A stretch of 64,000 bases of DNA from Pseudolabrys sp. (GTDB lineage Bacteria > Pseudomonadota > Alphaproteobacteria > Rhizobiales > Xanthobacteraceae), in contig JALHRB010000012.1 of the NCBI GenBank assembly GCA_022841665.1, positions 23,386 through 87,385 of the forward strand, given 5' to 3'. Positions within the stretch are counted from its first letter, which is position 1, and the number at the start of each line of letters is the position of its first letter. Of the stretch, positions 7,318 through 15,112 are shown piece by piece. The position numbers and the translations under genes are program-made. The notes under the pieces are model-generated. The model worked only from the letters and a program-made list of their open reading frames with translations. It made no database searches and was not told the DNA's origin.

Positions 7318-8724
7318 TTATTCGCGCCGGTGCGAGATGACGAAGGACTCGTCGTAGAACCACAGGCCGCCGTGCTGTTGCAGCACGTCGCGCGTGGCCT
7401 CGACGAAGCGCCGGTCGCTGTTGACGTCGGAGAGCCGGTCGTCCTCGACCTGCGCCACATAGATCGCCGCGTTCCAGGCCGCCAGCAGCGTGGAGGTGCC
7501 GATCGACGAGGAGATTTCCGACGGCAGCGTGTGCATTTCATAGCGGAACAGCGAGCGCTGGTCGGAATAGGCGTTGAAGTTGAGGTCGCGGCCGGCCGCG
7601 CCCAGTTCCTGCTTCACCGCCTTGAGCAGATCGTGGCGGCTGTGCATGAACGGGTTGTCGTTCGGCCAGACCTTGTGGATGATCTCCATGCCGGGATCGT
7701 TGCCGTAGGAGTGGATCGCGATCATGCGCCCGCCGGGACCGAGTGCGCGGGCAAGCGGGGCCAGCACGCGCTTGGCCTTGAACTCGAGCGAGGCGCGCGC
7801 GCGATAGGGCTGCGAGGCGATGACCAGATCGTAATCGGCGACGGTGCCGCCGGGCTTGGGCACGATCTGGTCGAGCAGGAATTTGTGGTCGTTGCGGTAG
7901 AGCACCAGGATGACCGGCCGCTCGTAGACCGGGTTGCCGCTCTTGGCCGACACGCGCGCCTTCCAGTTCTCGGCGAGGAATGGCTCAAGCGCCGTGATCT
8001 GCTGCTCGAAGCTGTGCGCGGTGTTGCCGTCCATCGCCACTTCCTTCCAGACCAGGCTGGTGGCGGCGCTCAGCGATTTCGCCGCGAGCCATGGCGCATC
8101 CGCATAAGCAAGATTGGTCAGCACGACGACGCTGGAGGGATGCTCGACGAAACGGTCGGGCAGCTTCTGCAAGGTCAGCCGGATGTCCTCGAGGCTGATC
8201 TCCTTGCCGACGATGTAAAACGGCATGGTCGGGAAGCGGTCGTGCATCGAACGCATCACGCGCGCGAGCACGGTGCCGTCGCCGACGCCGGCGTCGAACA
8301 GGCGCACCGCCGGCGGGCGCGGATGGATGTTGGCGAGCTCGAGGCTGACGCGATTGGCGACTTCCCACTTCTCGCTGCAGGTATTCACGAACAGCAGATA
8401 TTTCTGCCGGTTGTCGAAGAAGCGGAAATTGCGCTGCGGATCGTCATTGGCCTGGCCGGAGGCGACCGGCGGCGCCGGCGGCTTCACCACCGGCAGCGCC
8501 GACGGCGGCGCATCGAACAGCACGCGGCGGCGACCGGGCGCTTCGTCGGCGCTCTGCGACATGAAGGCGCGAATGCGTTCCAGCGTGTCGGTGGTGATGC
8601 GGCCGCCGTTGCGCAGCCGGCTGGCGAGCTTGCCGTCGTTGACGGCGCGGCGGCCGAAGGTGGATTCGGCCAGGCCGCGCTGGCGGCAGAATTCGCTGAT
8701 CTCCTGGAGAATCTGTTCGTTCAT
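7318..8724 (-). CDS. SAM-dependent methyltransferase-like protein with N-terminal helix-turn-helix-like segment
   Basis: Protein of 468 aa. Residues 1-60 (EQILQEISEFCRQRGLAEST, then KLASRLRNGGRITTDTLERI) look like a small DNA-binding or adaptor domain. After a Pro/Ala-rich linker, a Rossmann-type core carries LFDAGVGDGTVLARV, a class I SAM-binding loop, and later ALGPGGRMIAIHSYG, matching methyltransferase motif IV-V patterns. Known only as a conserved hypothetical family as far as I can tell. The ATG at 8724 follows AAGGAAG; the longer frame lacks a site. It stands between the MetF-like gene and pcaG, on the same strand. The methyl acceptor, if any, is unknown. Confidence 0.6.
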   Translation of the reverse strand: MNEQILQEISEFCRQRGLAESTFGRRAVNDGKLASRLRNGGRITTDTLERIRAFMSQSADEAPGRRRVLFDAPPSALPVVKPPAPPVASGQANDDPQRNFRFFDNRQKYLLFVNTCSEKWEVANRVSLELANIHPRPPAVRLFDAGVGDGTVLARVMRSMHDRFPTMPFYIVGKEISLEDIRLTLQKLPDRFVEHPSSVVVLTNLAYADAPWLAAKSLSAATSLVWKEVAMDGNTAHSFEQQITALEPFLAENWKARVSAKSGNPVYERPVILVLYRNDHKFLLDQIVPKPGGTVADYDLVIASQPYRARASLEFKAKRVLAPLARALGPGGRMIAIHSYGNDPGMEIIHKVWPNDNPFMHSRHDLLKAVKQELGAAGRDLNFNAYSDQRSLFRYEMHTLPSEISSSIGTSTLLAAWNAAIYVAQVEDDRLSDVNSDRRFVEATRDVLQQHGGLWFYDESFVISHRRE

Positions 8725-9044
8725 GACGCTTCCTTGGAACACGCGTTTCCTGTCCAGCTCTGACGGCCGGTGATTGGCGAAAGCGAACCAAGCCGCCCCG
8801 TTTGCGTCAACCACAAAACAGCATTGGGAAAGATGGGCGGAGTGGGTGGGCAGATCAAATCTGGTCGAAACAGGGAGTTTTACGCTTAATCATGGGGTTA
8901 AGCGCCAGTGCTGCCGGCAACGCCAGTTCGTTGGTGGGATTTTGCCCACAAATGCGGACACGAAAACGGGCGGGAGTGGGCATGCCGCCGCGCTCCCGCC
9001 CGCCAAAAACGCCGTGCGATACCGGCAAATCGCCGGCCGCCCGC
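8725..9044. other. Intergenic region between pcaG end and methyltransferase-like gene
   Basis: About 320 bp without a convincing gene. It holds the pcaG-side terminator at 8961-9002 and presumably the promoter of the minus-strand gene starting at 8724. No operator could be assigned. Confidence 0.6.
8961..9002 (-). terminator. Intrinsic terminator downstream of pcaG
   Basis: A perfect 10-bp inverted repeat (CGGGCGGGAG at 8967-8976 and CTCCCGCCCG at 8993-9002) with a 16-nt loop. Read on the minus strand the stem is followed by TTTTCG, so it would end transcription coming from pcaF-pcaH-pcaG about 43 nt after the pcaG stop codon. Confidence 0.7.
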
Positions 9045-9659
9045 TCAGACCTGGAAGAAAACCGTCTCGTTCTCGCCCTGCACGCGGATGTCGAAACGAT
9101 AGACCGGCAGGTCGCCCTTCATCGTCTTGTGGGCAACGAGGGTCCCGCGCCGGTCCTCCGGCACCAGCGCCAGGATGGGATCGGCGGCGTTGGCGCCTTC
9201 GTCCGAGAAGTACATGCGGGTGTAGATCTGCCGCAGCATGCCGCGCGAGAAGATGCAGAACACGATGTGCGGCGCCTGGGTCTTGCCGTTCGGTCCCGGC
9301 ACCGCGCCCGGCTTGATGGTGTCGAAGCCGAAGACGCCGTCCTTGTCGGTGGCCGAGCGGCCGAAGCCCTTGAACTGGGTGTTCGGGCGGGCGCGGTTGT
9401 CGGCCGGGCTGGCGTAGCGGCCCTGCGCGTCCGCCTGCCAGATCTCCAGCATGGCGTCGTTGATCGGCATGCCGTCGCCGTCGGTGATGCGCCCCTCGAT
9501 GTGGATCTTCTGGCCGGTGGCGTCCGGCGTGACCAGATTGTCGCCGACGGTTTCCTTCCAGCTATAGCTGCCGTTCGGATCCCAGTGGCAGCGCCCTTTG
9601 GGCGCGAGGCCGTAAGCGAAGAACGGGCCGACGGTCTGCGATGGCGTGATGTCCGACAT
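9045..9659 (-). CDS. pcaG: Protocatechuate 3,4-dioxygenase alpha subunit
   Basis: Protein of 204 aa, typical for PcaG, opening SDITPSQTVGPFFAYGL. With PcaH it forms the non-haem Fe(III) enzyme that opens protocatechuate between the two hydroxyls to give 3-carboxy-cis,cis-muconate. The alpha subunit does not bind iron; accordingly the segment aligned with the His-x-His ligand pair of PcaH reads HIVFCIF. The start follows AAGGA on the minus strand. It is the last gene of pcaF-pcaH-pcaG and is followed by a terminator. Unusually, a 49-bp palindromic repeat fills the space between pcaH and pcaG. Confidence 0.95.
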   Translation of the reverse strand: MSDITPSQTVGPFFAYGLAPKGRCHWDPNGSYSWKETVGDNLVTPDATGQKIHIEGRITDGDGMPINDAMLEIWQADAQGRYASPADNRARPNTQFKGFGRSATDKDGVFGFDTIKPGAVPGPNGKTQAPHIVFCIFSRGMLRQIYTRMYFSDEGANAADPILALVPEDRRGTLVAHKTMKGDLPVYRFDIRVQGENETVFFQV

Positions 9660-9673
9660 TAGTCTTTTCCTTT

Positions 9674-9722
9674 GCGCATGATCTTGTCCGAAAACCGGTG
9701 TCCACTTTTCGGGATCATGCGC
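9674..9722. repeat. Palindromic repeat, family E, inside the pcaHG operon
   Basis: Perfect 10-bp outer arms GCGCATGATC and GATCATGCGC enclose an inner stem CCGAAAA/TTTTCGG. This matches, from memory, a short palindrome very common in Bradyrhizobium and Rhodopseudomonas genomes. It fills nearly the whole 62-nt gap between the pcaH stop and the pcaG start. Confidence 0.8.
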
Positions 9723-10429
9723 TAGTGCTTGTCCGTGTCGAGGGGAGTGGCCTCACGTCCGCGCAGCACGATGTCGAAGCGGAAGCAGAGCGCCCAATCG
9801 GGAATGGTGTTTTCGAGGTCGAAGGTCGAGACCATGCGGTTGCGGGCCTTCTCGTCCGTGACCGAATTGAAGATCGGGTCGAACGGGAAAAGGTAGTCGC
9901 CCGGGAAGTACATCTGGGTGACCAGCCGCGACAGGAACGAGTGGCCGAACACCGAGAAGTGAATGTGGTTCGGCCGCCAGGCGTTGTGGTGGTTGCCCCA
10001 GGGGTAGGCGCCCGGCTTCACGGTGATGAACTTGTAGTAGCCGTGCTTGTCGGTGACCGCGCGGCCGGCGCCGGTGAAGTTCGGATCGAGCGGCGCCGGG
10101 TGCTGGTCGACGTTGTGCACGTAGCGGCCGCAGGCATTGGCCTGCCAGATCTCCACCAGCGTATCCGGCACCGGGCGCTTGTCCTCGTCCAGCACGTGGC
10201 CGTGCACGATGATGCGCTCGCCCAGCGGCTCGCCCTTGTGCTGCTTGGTGAGGTCGTTGTCGCCTTCCTGTACCGCGTCGTGGCCATAGACCGGCCCGCT
10301 CAGCTCAGACAGCGTGTGCGGCATGATGATCAGCGGCTTAGACGGCGACCGCTTCACCGTGCTGCGGTACTCCGGCGACAGATGCTTGGGATAGGCGTCC
10401 AAGCTCTTGACTGGGTAGATGAGCGACAT
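9722..10429 (-). CDS. pcaH: Protocatechuate 3,4-dioxygenase beta subunit
   Basis: Protein of 235 aa, the iron-binding catalytic subunit. The four Fe(III) ligands can be picked out: Tyr in CGRYVHNVDQ, Tyr in PGAYPWGN, and the two His of RPNHIHFS. The ATG at 10429 (SLIYPVKSLDAYPKHLSPEY) follows AAGGA at about 8-nt spacing and is 22 bp after the pcaF stop, so it is cotranscribed with pcaF. A longer frame to 10483 would overlap pcaF and is not needed. Acts in the cytoplasm on the central protocatechuate branch of the beta-ketoadipate pathway. Confidence 0.96.
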   Translation of the reverse strand: MSLIYPVKSLDAYPKHLSPEYRSTVKRSPSKPLIIMPHTLSELSGPVYGHDAVQEGDNDLTKQHKGEPLGERIIVHGHVLDEDKRPVPDTLVEIWQANACGRYVHNVDQHPAPLDPNFTGAGRAVTDKHGYYKFITVKPGAYPWGNHHNAWRPNHIHFSVFGHSFLSRLVTQMYFPGDYLFPFDPIFNSVTDEKARNRMVSTFDLENTIPDWALCFRFDIVLRGREATPLDTDKH

Positions 10430-10451
10430 TGTTGTTCCTTCTCGGCTCCGT

Positions 10452-11660
10452 TCAGGAAACGCGTTCGAGCGCCAGCGAAACACCCTGGCCTACGCCGACG
10501 CACATGGTGGCAAGCGCCAGCCTGCCGCCCCTCTCCTCCAGGCCATGCGTGGCTGTCAGCGCCAAGCGCGCGCCCGACATCCCGAGCGGATGCCCGAGCG
10601 CGATCGCCCCGCCATGCGGGTTGACGTGCTCGGCATCGTCGGCAAGCCCGAGCTGTCGCAGGCAGGCTAGCGACTGCGAGGCGAAGGCTTCGTTGATCTC
10701 GATCAAATCGTAGTCGGCGATCTTATGCTGGAGGCGCGCCATCAGCTTCTGCGTCGCTGGCACCGGGCCGATGCCCATGATGCGCGGCGGTACCGCCGCC
10801 GAGGCCATGCCGAGAATACGGGCGCGGGGAGTGAGGCCGTGCGCCTTCACCGCCGCTTCCGAGGCGACGATGAGCGCGGCCGCGCCATCGTTGACGCCGG
10901 AGGCGTTGCCGGCGGTGACCGTGCCGGGATTGCGAAACGGTGTCTTCAGCTTGGCCAGCTGCTCGAGCGTGGTGTCAGGACGCGGATGCTCGTCGGTGTC
11001 GATCTTGACGCTCTCGCCCTTGCGGCCGGCGATTTCGACCGGGACGATCTCCTTGGCGAAGTAGCCGGCGGCAATGGCCTTGCCGGCGCGCTGCTGCGAG
11101 CGCACCGCAAAGGCGTCCTGGTCGGCGCGCGTCACCTGGAATTCCTCGGCCACGTTCTCGCCGGTCTCCGGCATCGAATCGACGCCATATTGCGCCTTCA
11201 TCAGCGGGTTGACGAAGCGCCAGCCAATGGTGGTGTCGTAGATTTCCACCGAACGCGAGAAGGCTTCCTGCGCCTTGCCCTGCACGAAGGGCGCGCGCGT
11301 CATGGATTCGACGCCGCCGGCGATGGCGAAATCCATCTCGCCGGCGCGGATGGCGCGCGCCGCGGTGCCGACCGCCTCCAGCCCGGAGGCGCATAGCCGG
11401 TTGAGCGTGACGCCCGGCACATGGCCCGGCAGCCCGGCCAGCAGCAGCGCCATGCGGGCGACGTTGCGATTGTCCTCGCCGGCCTGGTTGGCGCAGCCGT
11501 AGAACACCTCGTCGAGCTTCTCCCAATTGGCCTTCGGGTTGCGCGCCACCAGCGCCTTGATCGGCACCGCGGCGAGATCGTCGGCGCGCACCTTAGCGAG
11601 CGCGCCGGCATAGCGGCCGATCGGCGTGCGCACCCCGTCGCAGATGAAAACGTCACGCAT
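10452..11660 (-). CDS. pcaF: 3-oxoadipyl-CoA thiolase
   Basis: Thiolase of 402 aa that cleaves 3-oxoadipyl-CoA into succinyl-CoA and acetyl-CoA, the last step of the beta-ketoadipate pathway. The N-terminus RDVFICDGVRTPIGRYAGAL is characteristic of PcaF. Active-site residues visible: Cys in LNRLCASGLEA, His in ALGHPLGMSG, Cys in TMCVGVGQG. ATG 11660 follows AGGATGTGACC. Only 65 bp upstream lies the stump of a CoA-transferase gene, whose product would normally make 3-oxoadipyl-CoA, so the usual partner of this enzyme appears to have been lost from this spot. pcaH and pcaG follow. Confidence 0.93.
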   Translation of the reverse strand: MRDVFICDGVRTPIGRYAGALAKVRADDLAAVPIKALVARNPKANWEKLDEVFYGCANQAGEDNRNVARMALLLAGLPGHVPGVTLNRLCASGLEAVGTAARAIRAGEMDFAIAGGVESMTRAPFVQGKAQEAFSRSVEIYDTTIGWRFVNPLMKAQYGVDSMPETGENVAEEFQVTRADQDAFAVRSQQRAGKAIAAGYFAKEIVPVEIAGRKGESVKIDTDEHPRPDTTLEQLAKLKTPFRNPGTVTAGNASGVNDGAAALIVASEAAVKAHGLTPRARILGMASAAVPPRIMGIGPVPATQKLMARLQHKIADYDLIEINEAFASQSLACLRQLGLADDAEHVNPHGGAIALGHPLGMSGARLALTATHGLEERGGRLALATMCVGVGQGVSLALERVS

Positions 11661-11725
11661 GGTCACATCCTGTTCCCGGCCTTTGGCATAGACAGACTTC
11701 ATACAATATAGGCACGCGAACTTGC

Positions 11726-11824
11726 CTACGCCGCCATAAGGTGCGTGAACCCTTCCAGGGCCACCTTATCGCCGTCGTGGACGGCGGCTTTGATGGCCTC
11801 GGCAAGCGACGTAAACTGCGCCAT
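11726..11824 (-). pseudogene. Remnant of a CoA-transferase subunit A gene (N-terminal 32 codons)
   Basis: The 32 codons read AQFTSLAEAIKAAVHDGDKV and on to ALEGFTHLMAA, then TAG. This is the start of glutaconate / 3-oxoadipate CoA-transferase subunit A type proteins, which continue for about 250 more residues after the GFTHL motif. Here everything after that motif, and the usual subunit B gene, is missing; pcaF follows 65 bp later. It looks like a deletion that kept the 5' end of the gene, and perhaps its promoter, in front of pcaFHG. Whether the stump is translated is unknown. Confidence 0.8.
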
Positions 11825-11898
11825 GCGTACATTCGTCCCGGTTTGCGGCCCGTATTTACGGCGGGCCACCGGCAGGGTCAAATGCATTGGCCTCGTCT

Positions 11899-11912
11899 GT
11901 TGGGGCCCCAAC
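11899..11912. promoter_or_regulatory. Perfect palindrome in the divergent promoter
   Basis: GTTGGGGCCCCAAC is a perfect 14-bp palindrome in the 100-bp gap between the CoA-transferase stump/pcaF side and the DUF3237/ferulate side. It ends 12 bp before the DUF3237 start codon. It may be an operator for a regulator of the aromatic genes; the factor is not known. Confidence 0.45.
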
Positions 11913-11924
11913 GAACGGCGATCC

Positions 11925-12377
11925 ATGTTGACGGCACAGCCCATTTTTACCATCCACGCCGAGCTCGCGGCGATCATGAACCTCGGGCAAACCCCCGTGG
12001 GCGAGCGGCGCATCATCGGCATCACCGGCGGCACGGTGCGGGGAAAAAAGCTCCAGGGTCGCGTCCTGCCGGGCGGCGCCGACTGGCAGATCATCCGCGC
12101 CGACGGCGCCGCCGACATCGAGGCCCGTTACACCATCGAGACCGACGCCGGGGCCCGCATCCTGGTCTTCAGCGAGGGTTTGCGGCATGGTCCGCCGGCC
12201 GTGATGGCGAGCCTGGCGCGAGGCGACAGCGTCGACCCGGCTCTCTATTATTTCCGCACGGCGATGCGGTTTGAGACCGCCGACCCCGCGGTCGACTGGA
12301 TGAACCGCATCCTGGCAATCGCGCGCGGCACGCGCGAGGCGCGCAGCGTCCGGCTCGACGTTTACGAGGTGGAATAG
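11925..12377 (+). CDS. DUF3237 family protein
   Basis: Protein of 150 aa starting LTAQPIFTIHAELA at ATG 11925. It carries the family pattern RRIIGITGGTVRG, ARYTIETDAGARILVF, YYFRTAMRFET and a C-terminal VRLDVYEVE. DUF3237 proteins are small beta-barrels of unknown role that often occur in aromatic or terpenoid breakdown clusters. The open frame upstream of 11925 overlaps the minus-strand stump and has no family similarity. Its TAG is directly followed by the ATG of the crotonase gene, so the two are translationally close and in one operon. Confidence 0.8.
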   Translation: MLTAQPIFTIHAELAAIMNLGQTPVGERRIIGITGGTVRGKKLQGRVLPGGADWQIIRADGAADIEARYTIETDAGARILVFSEGLRHGPPAVMASLARGDSVDPALYYFRTAMRFETADPAVDWMNRILAIARGTREARSVRLDVYEVE

Positions 12378-13169
12378 ATGGCCTTGATGACCATGAAACT
12401 CCCCGCTTCGCTGGTCGCGGAGCAGCAGGGCCCGGTCGCCATCCTGCGGCTCAACCGCCCGCACAAGCGCAATGCGCTCGACGACGAGACCATTCTCGGC
12501 ATCGAAACTTTCTTCACATCGCTGCCCGACGATGTCGGCGCCGTGCTGCTGTGCGGCGAAGGCGAGCATTTCTCCGCCGGCCTCGATCTCTCCGAACTGG
12601 AAGAGCGCGACCTCACGCAGGGCATCGCACATTCGCGGCTGTGGCACCGCGCTTTCGAGAAGATCCAATTCGGCAAGGCGCCGGTGGTGGCGGTCCTGCA
12701 CGGAGCCGTGGTCGGCGGCGGGCTGGAACTCGCCGCTGCCGCGCATGTGCGCGTGGCCGAGCGCTCCGCCTATTACGCGCTGCCGGAAGGCAGCCGCGGC
12801 ATCTATGTGGGCGGCGGCGGCTCGGTGCGGCTGCCACGCCTGATCGGCGTCGCGCGCATGATGGACATGATGCTGACCGGCCGCACCTATTCGGCCGAGG
12901 AAGGCCAGACCATCGGGCTGACCACCTACCTCGCCGAGCAGGGCAAGGGCTACGCCAAGGGCTTCGAATTGGCCCAACGCATCGCCGGCAACACCGGGCT
13001 GACCAACTTCGCCATCATGCAGGCGCTGCCGCGCATCGCCGAGATGGACCCCGGTAGCGGTTATGCGGTGGAAGCGCTGATGGCGTCGATCGCGCAGGCC
13101 GACCCGGAGGCGAAAAGCCGCCTGAAGGACTTCCTCGAGAAGCGTGGGCCGAAGGTGACCCGCTCTTGA
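12378..13169 (+). CDS. Enoyl-CoA hydratase/isomerase (crotonase) family protein, probably hydroxycinnamoyl-CoA hydratase
   Basis: Protein of 263 aa with the crotonase fold. The oxyanion-hole segments are HFSAGLDLSEL and GAVVGGGLELA. Both hydratase glutamates are present: Glu117 in GGGLELA and Glu137 in ALPEGSRG, exactly 20 residues apart as in rat crotonase Glu144/Glu164. Feruloyl-CoA hydratase-lyases of the HCHL type carry Ser at the first position, so this one looks more like a plain hydratase. It is followed by feruloyl-CoA synthetase, a thiolase, an SDR dehydrogenase and a thioesterase, fitting side-chain beta-oxidation. Lyase activity cannot be excluded, given the aldehyde dehydrogenase gene downstream. 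Confidence 0.8.
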   Translation: MALMTMKLPASLVAEQQGPVAILRLNRPHKRNALDDETILGIETFFTSLPDDVGAVLLCGEGEHFSAGLDLSELEERDLTQGIAHSRLWHRAFEKIQFGKAPVVAVLHGAVVGGGLELAAAAHVRVAERSAYYALPEGSRGIYVGGGGSVRLPRLIGVARMMDMMLTGRTYSAEEGQTIGLTTYLAEQGKGYAKGFELAQRIAGNTGLTNFAIMQALPRIAEMDPGSGYAVEALMASIAQADPEAKSRLKDFLEKRGPKVTRS

Positions 13170-13190
13170 GGCTGGGCGGGCGGGCGGCCT

Positions 13191-13211
13191 ATTGTTGTCG
13201 AGGACAACAAT
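13191..13211. promoter_or_regulatory. Perfect inverted repeat upstream of feruloyl-CoA synthetase gene
   Basis: Arms ATTGTTGTC and GACAACAAT are perfect 9-bp inverted repeats with a 3-bp spacer (GAG). The site is 20 bp before the chosen start codon and 21 bp after the crotonase stop. Length and symmetry suit a MarR-family dimer; a MarR gene lies at 17565-18059. It could control an internal promoter of the ferulate operon. Confidence 0.55.
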
Positions 13212-13230
13212 TAAGAACACCAGGGACGAG

Positions 13231-15108
13231 ATGCCCGAGCCGATCCGCAGATCCGAAAAAACGGTCGCCCCGCCGCTGCGCGCCGTGCGTCTCGGTGCGC
13301 CGGGCGCCGTGGTGGAAACGCGCGCCGACGGCAGTGTCGTCATCCGCGCCGGCCAGCCGCTCGGCCGCTATCACGACAAGCTGAGCGAGGCGCTGGAGCG
13401 CTGGGCGCGCGCAACGCCCGACCGTGTCTTTCTCGCACAACGCGACCCCGACGGCCGCTGGCGCGAACTCACCTATGCGCAAGTGCTCGAACAGGTGAAG
13501 CGCATCGCCGCCGCCCTGTTGCGCCGCGGGCTGTCGGCCGAGCGGCCGATCGCCGTCCTGTCCGGCAACGACATCGAGCAGGCGCTGCTCGGCCTCGCCG
13601 CCACCTATGTCGGCATCCCCTATGCGCCGATCTCGCCGGCCTATTCGCTGATGTCCAGCGACTTCGGCAAGCTGCGCGGCATCGTCGAACTGCTCACGCC
13701 CGGCCTGGTCTTCGCCAATGACGGCATGCCGTTCGCGCGCGCCATCTACGCCACCGTGCCCGACGGCATCGAGCTCGTGGTGACGCGCAATCCGCTGGGC
13801 GACCGGCCGACCACGATGTTCGCCGATCTGCTCGGCGCCGAAGACGCGGGCGGTGTTGCGGCGGCGCACGGCGCCGTCACGCCGGACACCATTGCCAAAT
13901 TCCTGTTCACGTCCGGCTCGACCGGGACGCCGAAGGCGGTGATCAACACCCAGCGCATGCTGTGCGCCAACCAAGCGATGCTGAACGCCGGCCTGCGCTT
14001 CGCCACCGATGAGCCGCCGACGCTGGTGGACTGGCTGCCGTGGAGCCACACCTTCGGCAGCAACCACAATTTCAACTTCGTGCTGGTCAACGGCGGCTCG
14101 CTCTACATCGACGACGGCAATCCCACGCCTCCCGGCGTGCCGAAGACCGTGCGCAATCTGCGCGACATCGCGCCGACCATCTATTTCAACGTGCCGAAAG
14201 GCTTCGAGGCGCTGGTGCCGCATCTGCGCGCCGACGCCGGCTTGCGCAACACGTTCTTCAGCCGGCTCAAGGTCCTGTTCTATGCCGGCGCCGGGCTCAG
14301 CCACGCGACCTGGGAAGCGCTGACCGAACTGGCCGTCGAATCGACCGGCGAGCGCATCATCTTCATCACCTCGCTCGGCTCGACCGAGACCGCGCCGGCG
14401 TCGCTCGCCTGCACCTGGGACTTCGACCGGCCCGGCAATATCGGCCTGCCAATGGCGGGCTCCGAGCTCAAGCTGGTGCCGAACGAAGGCAAGCTGGAAG
14501 CGCGGCTGCGCGGCCCGCACATCACGCCCGGCTACTGGCGGCAGGAAGACCTGACGCGCGAGGCCTTCGACGAGGAAGGCTTCTACAAGATCGGCGACGC
14601 GCTGAAATATGTCGATCCTGACGACCCGACCAAAGGCCTGTTGTTCGACGGCCGCATCGCCGAGGACTTCAAGCTCTCGACCGGCACTTGGGTGAGCGTC
14701 GGTCCCCTGCGCGGCCGGTTCGTCGATCATTTCGCGCCTTATGTGCGCGATGTCGTGTTCGCCGGTCCCGACCAAGACGAGATCGCGGCATTGGTGTTTC
14801 CCGACGTCGAAGCCTGCCGCAAGCTTGCCGGCCTCGACGCCGATACCACGCCCGCCGCGATTGTCGCGCATGAGAAGGTGCGCGCCCTCTTCGCCGAGCG
14901 GCTGGCGGCGCTCGCCGCCGAAAGCCGCGGCTCCTCGACGCGCGTCACGCGCGCGCTGCTGATGGCGGAGCCGCCGTCGATGGACAAAGGCGAGGCGACC
15001 GACAAGGGCTCGATCAACCAGCGCGCCGTGCTGCGCAACCGCGCCGCGCTGGTGGAGGAGCTCTATGCCGATGCGAGATCGGCCCGCGTGATTGGGGTCG
15101 AGGGGTGA
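13231..15108 (+). CDS. fcs: Feruloyl-CoA synthetase (hydroxycinnamate-CoA ligase)
   Basis: Adenylate-forming enzyme of 625 aa that activates ferulate or related hydroxycinnamates with ATP and CoA. The AMP-binding P-loop FTSGSTGTPKAVINTQ lies near residue 230, and SLGSTETAPAS and GLLFDGRIAEDFKLSTG are further signatures of the feruloyl-CoA synthetase subgroup. The N-terminal part (RAVRLGAPGAVVETRADGSV, then RAGQPLGRY) is also typical. ATG 13231 was preferred over the upstream TTG/ATG because the latter lies inside the palindrome at 13191-13211. It is followed within 4 bp by a thiolase gene, hence one operon. Confidence 0.88.
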   Translation: MPEPIRRSEKTVAPPLRAVRLGAPGAVVETRADGSVVIRAGQPLGRYHDKLSEALERWARATPDRVFLAQRDPDGRWRELTYAQVLEQVKRIAAALLRRGLSAERPIAVLSGNDIEQALLGLAATYVGIPYAPISPAYSLMSSDFGKLRGIVELLTPGLVFANDGMPFARAIYATVPDGIELVVTRNPLGDRPTTMFADLLGAEDAGGVAAAHGAVTPDTIAKFLFTSGSTGTPKAVINTQRMLCANQAMLNAGLRFATDEPPTLVDWLPWSHTFGSNHNFNFVLVNGGSLYIDDGNPTPPGVPKTVRNLRDIAPTIYFNVPKGFEALVPHLRADAGLRNTFFSRLKVLFYAGAGLSHATWEALTELAVESTGERIIFITSLGSTETAPASLACTWDFDRPGNIGLPMAGSELKLVPNEGKLEARLRGPHITPGYWRQEDLTREAFDEEGFYKIGDALKYVDPDDPTKGLLFDGRIAEDFKLSTGTWVSVGPLRGRFVDHFAPYVRDVVFAGPDQDEIAALVFPDVEACRKLAGLDADTTPAAIVAHEKVRALFAERLAALAAESRGSSTRVTRALLMAEPPSMDKGEATDKGSINQRAVLRNRAALVEELYADARSARVIGVEG

Positions 15109-15112
15109 ACCG

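Noticed and set aside
12378..13169. Naming the crotonase ech/feruloyl-CoA hydratase-lyase outright
   Set aside because: Its first active-site residue is Glu, as in plain hydratases, where characterised hydratase-lyases have Ser.
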